Source: a bacterium
Lineage (GTDB): Bacteria; CLD3; SB21
Direction: 5' to 3'
Length of the DNA stretch: 64,000 nt
Assembly (NCBI GenBank): GCA_013360215.1
Contig: JABWCP010000012.1
Span: forward strand, 19,530-83,529
How positions within the stretch are numbered: position 1 is the stretch's first letter; each line of letters opens with the position of its first letter. The notes beneath the pieces are model-generated. The model saw nothing but the letters and a program-made list of their open reading frames with translations. It was not told the DNA's origin and searched no databases. Shown here in pieces: positions 8,968-17,928 of the stretch. Both the position numbers and the translations under genes were made by a program.

Positions 8968-9938
8968 TCATACTGCGGCGCTATTTATATATTCCCACAA
9001 GTTATTTGATTTGGATGCAATGGATGGTTTTCAGCATTACAACCGCCGCGGCTTTGTATGCCGGAGATAATGGTGGACGCGCAGGGTCCTTCCTTCGCCT
9101 GGGATTAGGTCCGCGTGCACGCGCTATGGGTGATGCGTACACGGCATTAGCTGATAATGTGTACGCCCCATACTACAATCCCGCAGGACTGCCTCTGATT
9201 GTTCAGCCGGAGGTTGCTGTTTCAACTGGTATTTTGAGTTTTGATCGCCAATTCACTTCTGCAGGATTTGCCAAGTTTCTTCCGCCCAAAGCAGGATTTG
9301 GGATTAACGTACTGCGCAGCGGTTTCGGCGAAAGCGATGTACGCGATGCCGATGGCAACGCTACCGGCGAACACATCGAGGATACACAGTACACCGTGAT
9401 GTTCGGGTTCGCATTACGTTTCAGTGAAAAATTTTCAGCCGGTATCGCACCGCAATGGATTCACTCCCGGATTTACGATGTGACCGCTTCGTCCGTCGGA
9501 TTAAATGTCGGAGCTTTGTATCAATATTCTCCGGTTTGGTCGTTCGGTATTTCACTCAAAAATCTTTTACAAAAACTTCAATACTCCCGCAATGCAACCG
9601 GGCTCGGCGATGAAACCACGGTGGACAAGCTTCCGGCAACATTACGACTCGGCGTCGCACATCATCATTCGCTCAACGAAAATTTCTCGTTGGTCGCATC
9701 CTATGATCTGGAAAAAACATCCGGTTACACATTGGCGCATCACTTTGGAGCTGAGATCGGCTGGCAAAACAAATTTTTCTTACGCACAGGCTTGGATCAA
9801 TACGATTGGACGGCGGGATTGGGAATCCCGTTTGATACGTTTGGGGAAAAACTCATCGTGGATTACACTGTTATATTGGACGGGCGCAACGGCATTAGTA
9901 CCGTATCGCACGACATGGGGCTCTACGTCAGATTTTGA
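8964..9938 (+). CDS. PorV/PorQ-family outer-membrane protein
   Basis: 324 residues with an N-terminal signal (about 15-37) and the family hallmark near the mature N-terminus: FLRLGLGPRARAMGDAYTA followed by YYNPAGLP. The rest is alternating beta-strand sequence ending in an aromatic residue (LYVRF), as expected of an outer-membrane barrel. In Bacteroidetes PorV binds cargo of the type IX secretion system; here it overlaps a putative cargo gene by 4 bp, which suggests a dedicated pair. Whether it is PorV, PorQ or a broader UPF0164 member cannot be settled by eye. Confidence 0.75.
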   Translation: MIILRRYLYIPTSYLIWMQWMVFSITTAAALYAGDNGGRAGSFLRLGLGPRARAMGDAYTALADNVYAPYYNPAGLPLIVQPEVAVSTGILSFDRQFTSAGFAKFLPPKAGFGINVLRSGFGESDVRDADGNATGEHIEDTQYTVMFGFALRFSEKFSAGIAPQWIHSRIYDVTASSVGLNVGALYQYSPVWSFGISLKNLLQKLQYSRNATGLGDETTVDKLPATLRLGVAHHHSLNENFSLVASYDLEKTSGYTLAHHFGAEIGWQNKFFLRTGLDQYDWTAGLGIPFDTFGEKLIVDYTVILDGRNGISTVSHDMGLYVRF

Positions 9939-10030
9939 ATCTCTGCGTTTGTCCGGCAACGATTTCGATTCTGAAAATTAAAATCAACACACAAACGGTG
10001 AGAAGCCGACGTAACGTACGAACTGATTTT

Positions 10031-12835
10031 TTATAATGCTTTTATCACAACGACCGTCTCGTCATCGTGCTGCATGGCTTCACCGGTAAACGAATGCACA
10101 TCATCAATGATCCGATGCACCAACATCTCCGCTGAGGAATCCGGTTTTTCATCAATTAGTTTCAATAACCGCTCTTCACCGTATTCATGACGATGAATAT
10201 TGTGCGCTTCGATCACGCCATCCGTTACAAAAACAAAGACATCCCCTGGTGCATAAGCGAATTCTTTCTCTTCCAGATTTTCCTCAAATGTCCCGTCATC
10301 GGTTATGCCCAATCCTACTCCTAGCGGCGTAATAAGCTCCACCTTGCGTTGGGATGCATTGTAACAATACAACGGTAAGTGCCCTGCACGTGCGAGACGA
10401 ATTTTTTTCTCTTCCAATAGAAACGTTGCACCGATCGAAGTGACAAATGATTTTTTCTCCAGATCACGACATAAAATACGATTGGAACGAATAAACAATT
10501 CGCGCGGTGTCAGATCAAAGCTGTTGAGCGAATGAATAATACCCTGCACCTTGGACATATATAACGCCGCTGACGTGCCTTTGCCGCTCACATCGCCTAC
10601 GATAACAGTAAACTTATCCGGTTTACCGTTGAGATAATCGAAATAATCACCGCCCACCTCGAGCGCCGGTACCGAGCGCCCTGCGATTTCCAAACCTCTC
10701 ACGTTCGGTGTTTTTTGAGGCAATGACTCCAACTGAATGCGACGGGCGATATTCAGCTCATGCTTCAAACGATCTTGCTCGGCAAGATTCTCATACAAAA
10801 AGGCATTCTCGATCGCAACCGAAGCTTGTTTGGCGACCGTCGTCAAAAACATAAGATCATCATGATCAAACGGCGATTCCGACATGCGTTCCCCGACGAT
10901 AATCGCGCCGACAGTGTGCTCTTTTGAGCGAATCGGTATCACAAAACGAAAACCGCATTGGCGCAATTCGTTGCGCAGCGGTCCCGGTAAATTATCCACA
11001 TTGATCGTAGCTGTTGACGTATTGGCACGCACAGCCGCCATAAGAGGTTGATCCGACTTCGAGCATAACGCCTGCCACGCGCCGGATTCATACCCATATA
11101 CTTCACTGCAACACAACGATTTTTCATCCCGATAAAAAACGACGCCGGCCATTTTGAGATGCATGAGCGAAGCTAATTTTTCAACCATTCCGCGCGCCAA
11201 ATCATTCATATTAAGATTGGTCGCCATCACCTCCGCAAGCTCTGCCGCCGCACGCCGGTAGTCGTGATGGGATCGGTGAAATTTATAATCGATCCAACGT
11301 TGGCCCCATGATCGCAGGCGTACCCAAACAAACGTCATCAAAACAGCTAATAGTATCAGAACGACTTTAAGAATTTGCATGCGTTCATCCGCACTTACAG
11401 GTACATCCGTAATTTCGACAGAAGATTCCGTAAAACGGATATTAGGCAAATCCATATTCGAAGTGACCGCTATGACAATCAATTGTACAGCGCCGTACAC
11501 CACGGTTAAATTCCAAACCAGCGATGCGATTACATATTGCACATTACGACGCACACGGAAGTTTAGCTCCATCAAGTGGTATCGTGCGATCGTATAAAGA
11601 TGCGCGAGAGGGATCAGCGCAAAGAAGAATCCGGCATAACCGAAAAGGTAACCACGTCCTGAATTACCGTCACTGAAAAATGTCAGTACATAACCCAAAA
11701 CAGCGCATGCGAAAGCAATCCAACCGCTCAGACGCGAAACCGAACGATATGAGGATGAAAAATACGACTTGTAACGCAATCGGATAAATATATAATACAC
11801 CATCATCGCAATACCGCTTACAAACGCGGCAAACGCTTGTTGGTAAACTACAATTCCGATAAACGTTATCGCCGATATGCCATAGGGTACGATGGCTACC
11901 CATTTTTTCTGAATTAATTCCTGAACGGAAAACGGAAAATATAATCGGCTGTGCATCAGCATGGCCATACCAAGTACGAGGCTCCACCATCGCACATTGG
12001 TCACAAATACTCCGAATGGTGTAGTACTCAAGGATCCCCGCTCACCTAAAAGCGACAACATCATTCCGATAAGAAAAAAAGCCATTCCCAAAAGCACTGC
12101 CGCTGTGGTATCCGCGCGTTTGTAAACCAAAAATGATCCTACTAATATATACACGAGACCGGCGCCATAAATCACCAACAGAAAAAATGGTATGCCAAAC
12201 TTGGCCAGCGTAACATCCAAGGTAATGATTTGGTTGTCGCGCAAAATATCGTAAGCAATGGTCTTACCGATTTGTCCGGATGACAGAATTCGATCCGCTT
12301 CGATCGCCGATTTGAATGTTCGCCCGTTGATACGAACAATCAAATCACCGACCAACATGCCCGCGCGATCGGAAGCGCCGTTGTGGGCCACTTCACGCAC
12401 ATGCGCCGTAAAAGGAATTTCATGATAAAAACTATCCGGGGCATCTTTCCGGATAAAATTGGCCACGAACATCTTGGATGCTTTGGAGCGAAAAACAATG
12501 GCGTTGATTTTTTCTTCAGATCCGACGCGTTTCAAAAATCGGGCTATGGAATCCTGATCTTTCCAAAAGATACCGCCGACGGATACGAGCAAGTCGCCTG
12601 CATATACGGAATCGCGAATAAATACACCTGTCGTATCGCGTTTTTGATAATAACTGATATCGGCCGGAAAACTGCGAAAGATGTATAGCTGAGACGGTGC
12701 ATCATCAAAAATATTTTCATCTGTCGGAGAAGCGGCAAAACGATAAAAATTGACAACGACTAAGACTACGGCAGCGATCATAAAGGCTGTCAGAAAAATG
12801 CGCCGAAATAGGAGGTGTGTGGGCTTCATGGTCAT
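10031..12835 (-). CDS. PDZ-multiTM-GAF-PP2C (SpoIIE/RsbU-type) phosphatase
   Basis: 934 residues. Order: one N-terminal membrane helix (about 12-30), an extracytoplasmic region with a PDZ domain (about 138-213; an incomplete PDZ-like stretch precedes it), roughly nine membrane helices (about 215-510), a GAF domain (about 540-690), and a C-terminal PP2C/SpoIIE phosphatase domain with metal-binding Asp730 (VGGDYFDYL) and Asp748 (VGDVSGKGT). Such proteins dephosphorylate anti-sigma-factor antagonists in partner-switching pathways; no anti-sigma or STAS gene is in view. The PDZ domain on the sensor side is unusual and suggests sensing of peptides or misfolded proteins. Confidence 0.82.
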   Translation of the reverse strand: MTMKPTHLLFRRIFLTAFMIAAVVLVVVNFYRFAASPTDENIFDDAPSQLYIFRSFPADISYYQKRDTTGVFIRDSVYAGDLLVSVGGIFWKDQDSIARFLKRVGSEEKINAIVFRSKASKMFVANFIRKDAPDSFYHEIPFTAHVREVAHNGASDRAGMLVGDLIVRINGRTFKSAIEADRILSSGQIGKTIAYDILRDNQIITLDVTLAKFGIPFFLLVIYGAGLVYILVGSFLVYKRADTTAAVLLGMAFFLIGMMLSLLGERGSLSTTPFGVFVTNVRWWSLVLGMAMLMHSRLYFPFSVQELIQKKWVAIVPYGISAITFIGIVVYQQAFAAFVSGIAMMVYYIFIRLRYKSYFSSSYRSVSRLSGWIAFACAVLGYVLTFFSDGNSGRGYLFGYAGFFFALIPLAHLYTIARYHLMELNFRVRRNVQYVIASLVWNLTVVYGAVQLIVIAVTSNMDLPNIRFTESSVEITDVPVSADERMQILKVVLILLAVLMTFVWVRLRSWGQRWIDYKFHRSHHDYRRAAAELAEVMATNLNMNDLARGMVEKLASLMHLKMAGVVFYRDEKSLCCSEVYGYESGAWQALCSKSDQPLMAAVRANTSTATINVDNLPGPLRNELRQCGFRFVIPIRSKEHTVGAIIVGERMSESPFDHDDLMFLTTVAKQASVAIENAFLYENLAEQDRLKHELNIARRIQLESLPQKTPNVRGLEIAGRSVPALEVGGDYFDYLNGKPDKFTVIVGDVSGKGTSAALYMSKVQGIIHSLNSFDLTPRELFIRSNRILCRDLEKKSFVTSIGATFLLEEKKIRLARAGHLPLYCYNASQRKVELITPLGVGLGITDDGTFEENLEEKEFAYAPGDVFVFVTDGVIEAHNIHRHEYGEERLLKLIDEKPDSSAEMLVHRIIDDVHSFTGEAMQHDDETVVVIKAL

Positions 12836-13002
12836 AACTTATGGCTTAGAACGCAATGCTGCAAGCTTCAAAAAATACTCTAACAAAGGTTACGCGCTAT
12901 GATAAAAAAAGATTCACTATTTATATGCGCATCCGGTTCATGCCCACTGGAATACGTTCCGATTACCGCCGCGCAGAACATACTGATACATTACAATTCA
13001 TT

Positions 13003-13842
13003 CTATCGTATCACATGCATTCCCGATAGCGTCAAAATCAATATGCCGAGAACGATACGATAAACGATAAAAATCGTCGTCGAACGTGTCTGTAGCCATT
13101 TGATCAGAAAAGCAATGGAAGCATATCCGACGATACCGGCGACAAGCGTGGCTACGAAAAGATGAATCAACCCTTCGTCACCGAGACCGTATTTAATAAG
13201 GTCTTTTAGTTCGAAAAGCCCGCTGGCTAGCACGGCAGGGATCGAAAGTAGAAACGAAAATCGTGCGGCGCTTTCACGCGTCAAACCTAGAAATAATCCG
13301 GCCGTGATCGTCACTCCCGAACGCGATGCGCCCGGTATCAATGCAACAGCCTGCGCAAGCCCGATGATCTGGGTATCTTTAAAATCCATGTCGGTAATAC
13401 TACGACGATGCTTGGCCACCACCTCCGCCAATGCTAAGATCACAGCCAGTCCGATCAGACTCCATCCTATGATGGTGAGGCTGCGAAAATCGGTTTCAAT
13501 CGTATCTTTGAAAATAATTCCCAGTATTCCGAGCGGCAAGGTTCCAAGTGCAATAAACCAAGCCATTCGTACGTCCTGTCGTAACTCGGCATCCCATTGC
13601 GCTTTCTGACTCCATCGTGTCACAGAAAAAAAAGCCGCTTTGATAAGGCGGATAATATCGTTTCTAAAAAAGATAAGCACCGCCATCAGCGTCCCAAGCT
13701 GTGTCACCGCCGTCACGGCGGCGCCGGGATCTGACCAACCCAAAAGCGCCGGCACGATGCGAACATGCGCCGTACTGCTGATCGGCAAAAATTCAGTAAG
13801 TCCTTGTATGATACCGATCACTATCGCTTGAAAAAAATCCAT
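13003..13842 (-). CDS. uppP: Undecaprenyl-diphosphatase
   Basis: 279-residue membrane protein of the BacA/UppP family that recycles undecaprenyl pyrophosphate for cell-wall synthesis. Both signature motifs are intact: GLTEFLPISSTAH with Glu17 and His26, and PGASRSG with Arg174. About eight hydrophobic helices. AGGAAA lies upstream of the ATG. It lies 167 bp upstream of the PP2C gene in the same direction; a terminator separates it from the upstream mgl operon. Confidence 0.95.
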   Translation of the reverse strand: MDFFQAIVIGIIQGLTEFLPISSTAHVRIVPALLGWSDPGAAVTAVTQLGTLMAVLIFFRNDIIRLIKAAFFSVTRWSQKAQWDAELRQDVRMAWFIALGTLPLGILGIIFKDTIETDFRSLTIIGWSLIGLAVILALAEVVAKHRRSITDMDFKDTQIIGLAQAVALIPGASRSGVTITAGLFLGLTRESAARFSFLLSIPAVLASGLFELKDLIKYGLGDEGLIHLFVATLVAGIVGYASIAFLIKWLQTRSTTIFIVYRIVLGILILTLSGMHVIR

Positions 13843-13869
13843 ACGTTTCCTGAAGTTTAAAGTAACAAT

Positions 13870-13904
13870 AAAAAAGCCCTACACCAATGATGTAGGGCTT
13901 TTTT
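13870..13904 (-). terminator. Terminator of the mgl operon
   Basis: 14-bp perfect arms with a 7-base loop (AAGCCCTACA ... TGTAGGGCTT) and T-runs on both strands, directly downstream of mglA and upstream of uppP. Confidence 0.88.
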
Positions 13905-13920
13905 CCGCATATCAGAAAAA

Positions 13921-14505
13921 TTATAATTGTGTTTGAACGTTGGCAATCACTTTATTGATGATCGCTTTGAGTGTGTCAAAAACACCGACACCTTTGATAC
14001 CGACGGCTTCATAATAAGGTACATTAAAATAATTGAGGCGTTTTTGAAGATTTTCTACTGTATCAACATCCGGAAGATCGCGCTTATTGTACTGGATCAC
14101 CCAAGGAAACGAGTCCAGCGAGTGGCCGTCTTCACGCAGATTGTTTTCCAGATCAAGCAAGGTTTCAATATTGCCGTCCATACGATGCTTTTGTGAATCG
14201 GCAACGAAAACGATACCGTCCACGCCGTTGAGAATAACTTTACGGCTGGAGGCGTAATAAACCTGACCGGGAACGGTGTATAAATTAAATTTCGGTTTTT
14301 TACCTTTGATACGACCGACTTCAAGTTGTAAAAAGTCGAAAAATATCGTACGATCTTCTTTGGTTTTAAGCGATACGAGTTCGCCGGCCAGCGAGGGATC
14401 CATTTTGGAATGGATGTATTCCAAATTGGTCGTCTTGCCGCTCATACCGGGGCCGTAGTACACTATCTTCAGATTGATCTCTTGTAATGCCCAGTTGATA
14501 AACAT
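13921..14505 (-). CDS. mglA: MglA-type Ras-like GTPase
   Basis: 194 residues, very close in plan to Myxococcus MglA, the polarity switch that sets the leading pole in gliding and pilus motility. Seen: P-loop GPGMSGKTT (18-26), switch I with DRTIFFDFL, the MglA-specific TVPGQVYYASSRK in place of DxxG at switch II, the VADSQ block, and the guanine-specificity motif NKRD. C-terminal GVGVFDTLKAI matches the family. Last gene of a seven-gene leftward operon, 50 bp after mglB. GAGAGGAT provides a ribosome site. In other bacteria MglA-like GTPases also control polar localisation of chemosensory and secretion systems. Confidence 0.92.
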   Translation of the reverse strand: MFINWALQEINLKIVYYGPGMSGKTTNLEYIHSKMDPSLAGELVSLKTKEDRTIFFDFLQLEVGRIKGKKPKFNLYTVPGQVYYASSRKVILNGVDGIVFVADSQKHRMDGNIETLLDLENNLREDGHSLDSFPWVIQYNKRDLPDVDTVENLQKRLNYFNVPYYEAVGIKGVGVFDTLKAIINKVIANVQTQL

Positions 14506-14555
14506 TCGTATCCTCTCTAAGGTTTTATGGTTGAATCAGCAGACCGGATAATCCG

Positions 14556-15071
14556 TTATTTAAACGATTCGTCGAGTGCATCCCCGAGGAGCGAACCGAA
14601 TTCGGAGTCAATCAGGTCTTTTGCGGAATCATCGCTGGAATTGGAAGAATCTTCAAAAATTTCAATCAGATTCTGGATGGCTTTTTTCGTGTAAATACGA
14701 ATGAGGCCGAGCGTTACGCTGGTATCAAACACGACGACGAGGAAAAAATTGTCGCCGACATTGGAAAGATAAACATTGCGTTTTTCACCCTCGTGAAAAA
14801 GCAATTTGAACTTAGCGTCTTCGCCGACAAGTTTGGCCATTTCCGCCGTCGCTGCAAAATCCGATGCAGCTAACGCCGAAAGCACTGTCGTGTTCATTTT
14901 GTCCGTATTGCCGCGCTGGCTGATGAGCTGGCCGCTCATATCCGCAAAAAGAATCGCCGAAGCTTTCGTTTTCGACGCCAGCTCAGACAAAACTTTGGTA
15001 ACGCCCTCAAATTGTTTCCCGTTGAGAATAATTTGCTTGCTACCGTCTTTCAATTTTTTCGTCTGCAACAT
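14556..15071 (-). CDS. mglB: MglB-type roadblock/LC7 GTPase-activating protein
   Basis: 171 residues, one roadblock/LC7 domain (about 20-135). It shares with Myxococcus MglB the run of features GQLISQRGNTDKMNTT, a FHEG motif, VVVFDTSVTLGLIRI and KKAIQNLIEIFE. The C-terminal 35 residues are acidic and serine-rich, as in MglB. MglB dimers stimulate MglA GTPase activity and mark the lagging pole. Adjacent to mglA in the same orientation, as expected for the pair. A 135-bp gap separates it from the HAMP gene upstream, so an internal promoter is possible. Confidence 0.88.
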   Translation of the reverse strand: MLQTKKLKDGSKQIILNGKQFEGVTKVLSELASKTKASAILFADMSGQLISQRGNTDKMNTTVLSALAASDFAATAEMAKLVGEDAKFKLLFHEGEKRNVYLSNVGDNFFLVVVFDTSVTLGLIRIYTKKAIQNLIEIFEDSSNSSDDSAKDLIDSEFGSLLGDALDESFK

Positions 15072-15206
15072 AGCGGTTACCCTTTGCTCTGGTTATGGTA
15101 ATCTTAAAAGAATAATCAAAATTGGATCTTGATAAGCGGACGTGCATCGCATTACGGATTAACAACCGTAACCTATGGAATTTTCGTCCTTTAGTCAAAT
15201 AATTTT

Positions 15207-15953
15207 TTAACCGGCCTTTTTCTTTCGCAAACGTTCGATAGCCGCTTTCAACGATTCACGCAAACGCTCAATCGCATCCGCCAAATCACCGATTTCATCG
15301 GTCGCTTCGACGCGCACGATGGATTCCAGATCGCCTTTACTGATCTGCTCGGCCGATTCCGTCAGATACAATAGCTGTTTGGTAAGCGCGTTCGAAAGAT
15401 ACAACGCGACGATCATACCGAAAACCACGGCCAGAGCGAGTACGCCGCCCACTAAAAGCGCCGTAGCACGGATCGTGTCATCAATAAATTTTCCGGACAT
15501 TCCGACGTGTGCATTGCCCAACGTACCGGCGCCGATCGGTGTGGAAATTTCGTAGGTTTCTGTATTTTCGACTTGTGTCAAGTCAATCTTATAATCACCG
15601 CCGCCGTCAATCACGGCCGCTTCTACCATCGTGCGTTGATTGTACGAACCGACTTTAAATTTCTGTGCAACCACTTTATTTTCTTTGTCGGAAATATACA
15701 CGTAAGATACGGCGGTAAAACCGGAAGCTATATCCACGAGATTCTGGATGTCCACTTCATCATCGCCGACCAGCGGACGTTCCACCTGTTTGGACAGTGT
15801 GGTCACGATCGCTTTGCCGCGCTCTGTCAGTTCGGACTGCAGTGAACCCGACACCAACTGTACCACAAGAATGGTAATCGTGATACCGGCAATCAACGCA
15901 CCGCTCACGATCACGAGCGGCACTTTCCATTTTAGGCTTAGTCCTTTGGCCAT
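15207..15953 (-). CDS. HAMP-domain membrane protein without an output domain
   Basis: 248 residues: transmembrane helix (about 12-33), a periplasmic sensor region of about 125 residues, a second helix (about 160-185), then a HAMP domain ending in a charged coiled coil and KKKAG. The architecture is a chemoreceptor or kinase cut off after HAMP: there is no kinase, methyl-accepting or cyclase domain. The frame is intact with a normal stop, so this looks like a genuine short form. Position 10 bp after the DUF4388 gene and upstream of mglBA suggests it passes a periplasmic signal to the soluble roadblock/DUF4388 proteins. Confidence 0.8.
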   Translation of the reverse strand: MAKGLSLKWKVPLVIVSGALIAGITITILVVQLVSGSLQSELTERGKAIVTTLSKQVERPLVGDDEVDIQNLVDIASGFTAVSYVYISDKENKVVAQKFKVGSYNQRTMVEAAVIDGGGDYKIDLTQVENTETYEISTPIGAGTLGNAHVGMSGKFIDDTIRATALLVGGVLALAVVFGMIVALYLSNALTKQLLYLTESAEQISKGDLESIVRVEATDEIGDLADAIERLRESLKAAIERLRKKKAG

Positions 15954-15963
15954 AATCGTCCGA

Positions 15964-16767
15964 TCACAATGTACGGATTTGTTTGAGCATCAGTTGTTTA
16001 AAGGCCAATTGTTTGGCCGGATCGTAGATCTCATTGGCGATCGCCTCCACCAACGGCGGCACTTTGTCTTTGGGAAACGTTCTCTGATCTTCGCCAAACG
16101 TCTCAACCACGTCGTCGATAATGATCGAGGCCACCGGCCCGATCAATTGAATCAATTCATTTTCCAGGTTCTTGAAAAATGCAGAGGATACGTTTTGTTT
16201 ATCGGCCGACGCTGTAGCGCCTGAAACTGCCGTGATCAACCCGGCTTCGGCCAGCATGTATACGATCCCCGCCACATCCATATCTTTCATACCAAGACGC
16301 GAGGATAACTCATCCACGGAATATTCGTCTTTTTCTAAGAGATGTAGCAATTCCCAGTCTTTAGCTTTAAGACGAATGGTCGGCGAAGGTTCATTATCTG
16401 TTTTACGAAATTTGACGCGGAACGAAGGTATGTGGCGTGCAATTTTTTGCCAGGCTTCATACTCTAACGTCGCTTCCGTGATGAGCTTGCCTGTTTCCTT
16501 ATCAATGCTTTTCTGAAGCGACGCCACATCCGGTTCAAATGAAAACTTACCGCTGGTCCAGAGTATCAACTCGTGGAAGGCGGGTTCGCCGAGATAGGTA
16601 TCGCACACGGCATGGACGATACGCTTATTGGCCAGATAAATTTCCCCATTTTCGCGTTGATCGCCGCGCTCCAGCAAAATGCGTCCTGTACGGTCACCTG
16701 CGACCAATAACTTGACGATGCTCAGCACGTCAACGTGAGATAAATTTCCGGAGAGAACGGTTGCCAT
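15964..16767 (-). CDS. DUF4388-domain signalling protein
   Basis: 267 residues. N-terminal DUF4388 (PATAN-type) domain (about 1-90) with the usual pattern GNLSHVDVLSIVKLL, GRILLE, GEIYLANKRIVHA and a FSFEP end. A middle segment (about 125-175) looks like a winged helix (LLHLLEKDEYSVDELSSRLG), and a helical C-terminal domain follows with SIIIDDVVETFGE. DUF4388 proteins occur in two-component and GTPase-linked clusters. Lies between a roadblock-like gene (22 bp) and the HAMP gene (10 bp). Function unknown; likely an adaptor. Confidence 0.75.
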   Translation of the reverse strand: MATVLSGNLSHVDVLSIVKLLVAGDRTGRILLERGDQRENGEIYLANKRIVHAVCDTYLGEPAFHELILWTSGKFSFEPDVASLQKSIDKETGKLITEATLEYEAWQKIARHIPSFRVKFRKTDNEPSPTIRLKAKDWELLHLLEKDEYSVDELSSRLGMKDMDVAGIVYMLAEAGLITAVSGATASADKQNVSSAFFKNLENELIQLIGPVASIIIDDVVETFGEDQRTFPKDKVPPLVEAIANEIYDPAKQLAFKQLMLKQIRTL

Positions 16768-16789
16768 GGATCAGGCCCGCACGTGTTGG

Positions 16790-17227
16790 TTAATTGACAA
16801 CTTCGACCAGTGCCCAGCTTTCCGCATCCATATTGCTCCGCACCAGAAAACTGCGGCGGGACGCTTCAACTTTACTGAGTCTTTTTTGAAATTTTTTATC
16901 GGCTTCCAGATCCGCCAGCGCCACATTGACCGTGAGGCGCAGCATCGCCACGCTCACATTGGGCTGACACAGAATGATCAAGTTAAAATTACTCATCGGA
17001 TAGGCGATGACGCGCCCATTATCGTATTTGAGATCGTATTCATGCAGCGGCGTGGAGAGGCGATCAAACATGGCCGCCACCTGGATCACATCGCGCGCGA
17101 TTTCCACATACGTCGCTTCGTCAAAACCTTGCGGCATATTGGCATACACCGTTTCGCCGTCATTAAAATAAATAAATGAGGTTTTGACACCGTTGACGCT
17201 ATTGATTTCTTCGAGTTTGTCTTTCAT
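16790..17227 (-). CDS. Divergent roadblock/LC7-like protein
   Basis: 145 residues without signal peptide or membrane helix. The predicted pattern (initial helix with INSVNGVKTSFIYF, a long central helix, and strand pairs VIAYPMSNFNLIILCQ) fits a roadblock/LC7 fold, but the match is weak. AGGATT lies upstream of the ATG. It is 22 bp from both neighbours in the operon. It might heterodimerise with the other roadblock proteins here or act as a GTPase regulator. Family call is tentative. Confidence 0.55.
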   Translation of the reverse strand: MKDKLEEINSVNGVKTSFIYFNDGETVYANMPQGFDEATYVEIARDVIQVAAMFDRLSTPLHEYDLKYDNGRVIAYPMSNFNLIILCQPNVSVAMLRLTVNVALADLEADKKFQKRLSKVEASRRSFLVRSNMDAESWALVEVVN

Positions 17228-17248
17228 AATCCTGTCCGTGGAAAACGC

Positions 17249-17911
17249 TTATTCGGAAACTTTTTGAATACCGGGCGCTTTTTCTATTGCCTGCTCGATC
17301 AGATCCGCTGCCGCTTTTTGTTCTACGGTCAGCGTGATAATATCGTCATGCCACTTGGAAATAATTTTTCGATCATTTTTGCCCGTTACGATGCCAAACT
17401 TATACGTGCCTGATTTGGAAGCACGGCCTATCTTAGCCAGTTTGCGCATTATAAAACCCATACCGGCAGAGGTGCGTTTTCCGTTGGCAATGCCGTCTTC
17501 CATCAGAATCTCGCCCTGCGGTGACGATACCAGCACCGCGTTTACGCCGTTGATGGTTTTGATGTCACGGGTAAACTTGGCCATGGCTTCGCCTTTGGCT
17601 TCTAAGGCTTCATCAATCAGGCGAAGGCCTTCCATCATCAGATTGCCCCACGGTGCATTGATCGTACGCTTCGGTGAAGCAACACCGTTTTCGACTTTAA
17701 AAGGGCCTTCTTTGATAGCTAATATTTTATACACGGCATCTTCACCTTCTACAGCACCAAATGTCGCGTGTACGATATTACCTTCCGCAAAATAAATACG
17801 TCCGACCGCATTGCGTAATTCGACCGTAAACATCGCTTCGTTCTTTTCCATACAGTTCAGTTGAACGATGTTGGTCAATTTGAGATCTCTTAGATTTCCT
17901 ACAAGCGCCAC
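17249..17911 (-). CDS. DUF4388-roadblock fusion protein
   Basis: 220 residues, GTG start. N-terminal DUF4388 domain (about 1-95; GNLRDLKLTNIVQLN, GRIYFAEGNIVHA) joined to a roadblock/LC7 domain (about 108-215; INGVNAVLVSSPQGEILMEDG and a C-terminal YKFGIVTGKND...IITLTVE strand pair). The fusion of the two domains in one chain ties DUF4388 directly to the roadblock/GTPase machinery. Second gene of the operon, 17 bp after the receiver gene. Cytoplasmic. Confidence 0.78.
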   Translation of the reverse strand: MALVGNLRDLKLTNIVQLNCMEKNEAMFTVELRNAVGRIYFAEGNIVHATFGAVEGEDAVYKILAIKEGPFKVENGVASPKRTINAPWGNLMMEGLRLIDEALEAKGEAMAKFTRDIKTINGVNAVLVSSPQGEILMEDGIANGKRTSAGMGFIMRKLAKIGRASKSGTYKFGIVTGKNDRKIISKWHDDIITLTVEQKAAADLIEQAIEKAPGIQKVSE

Positions 17912-17928
17912 GTCAATACCCTTTATTC

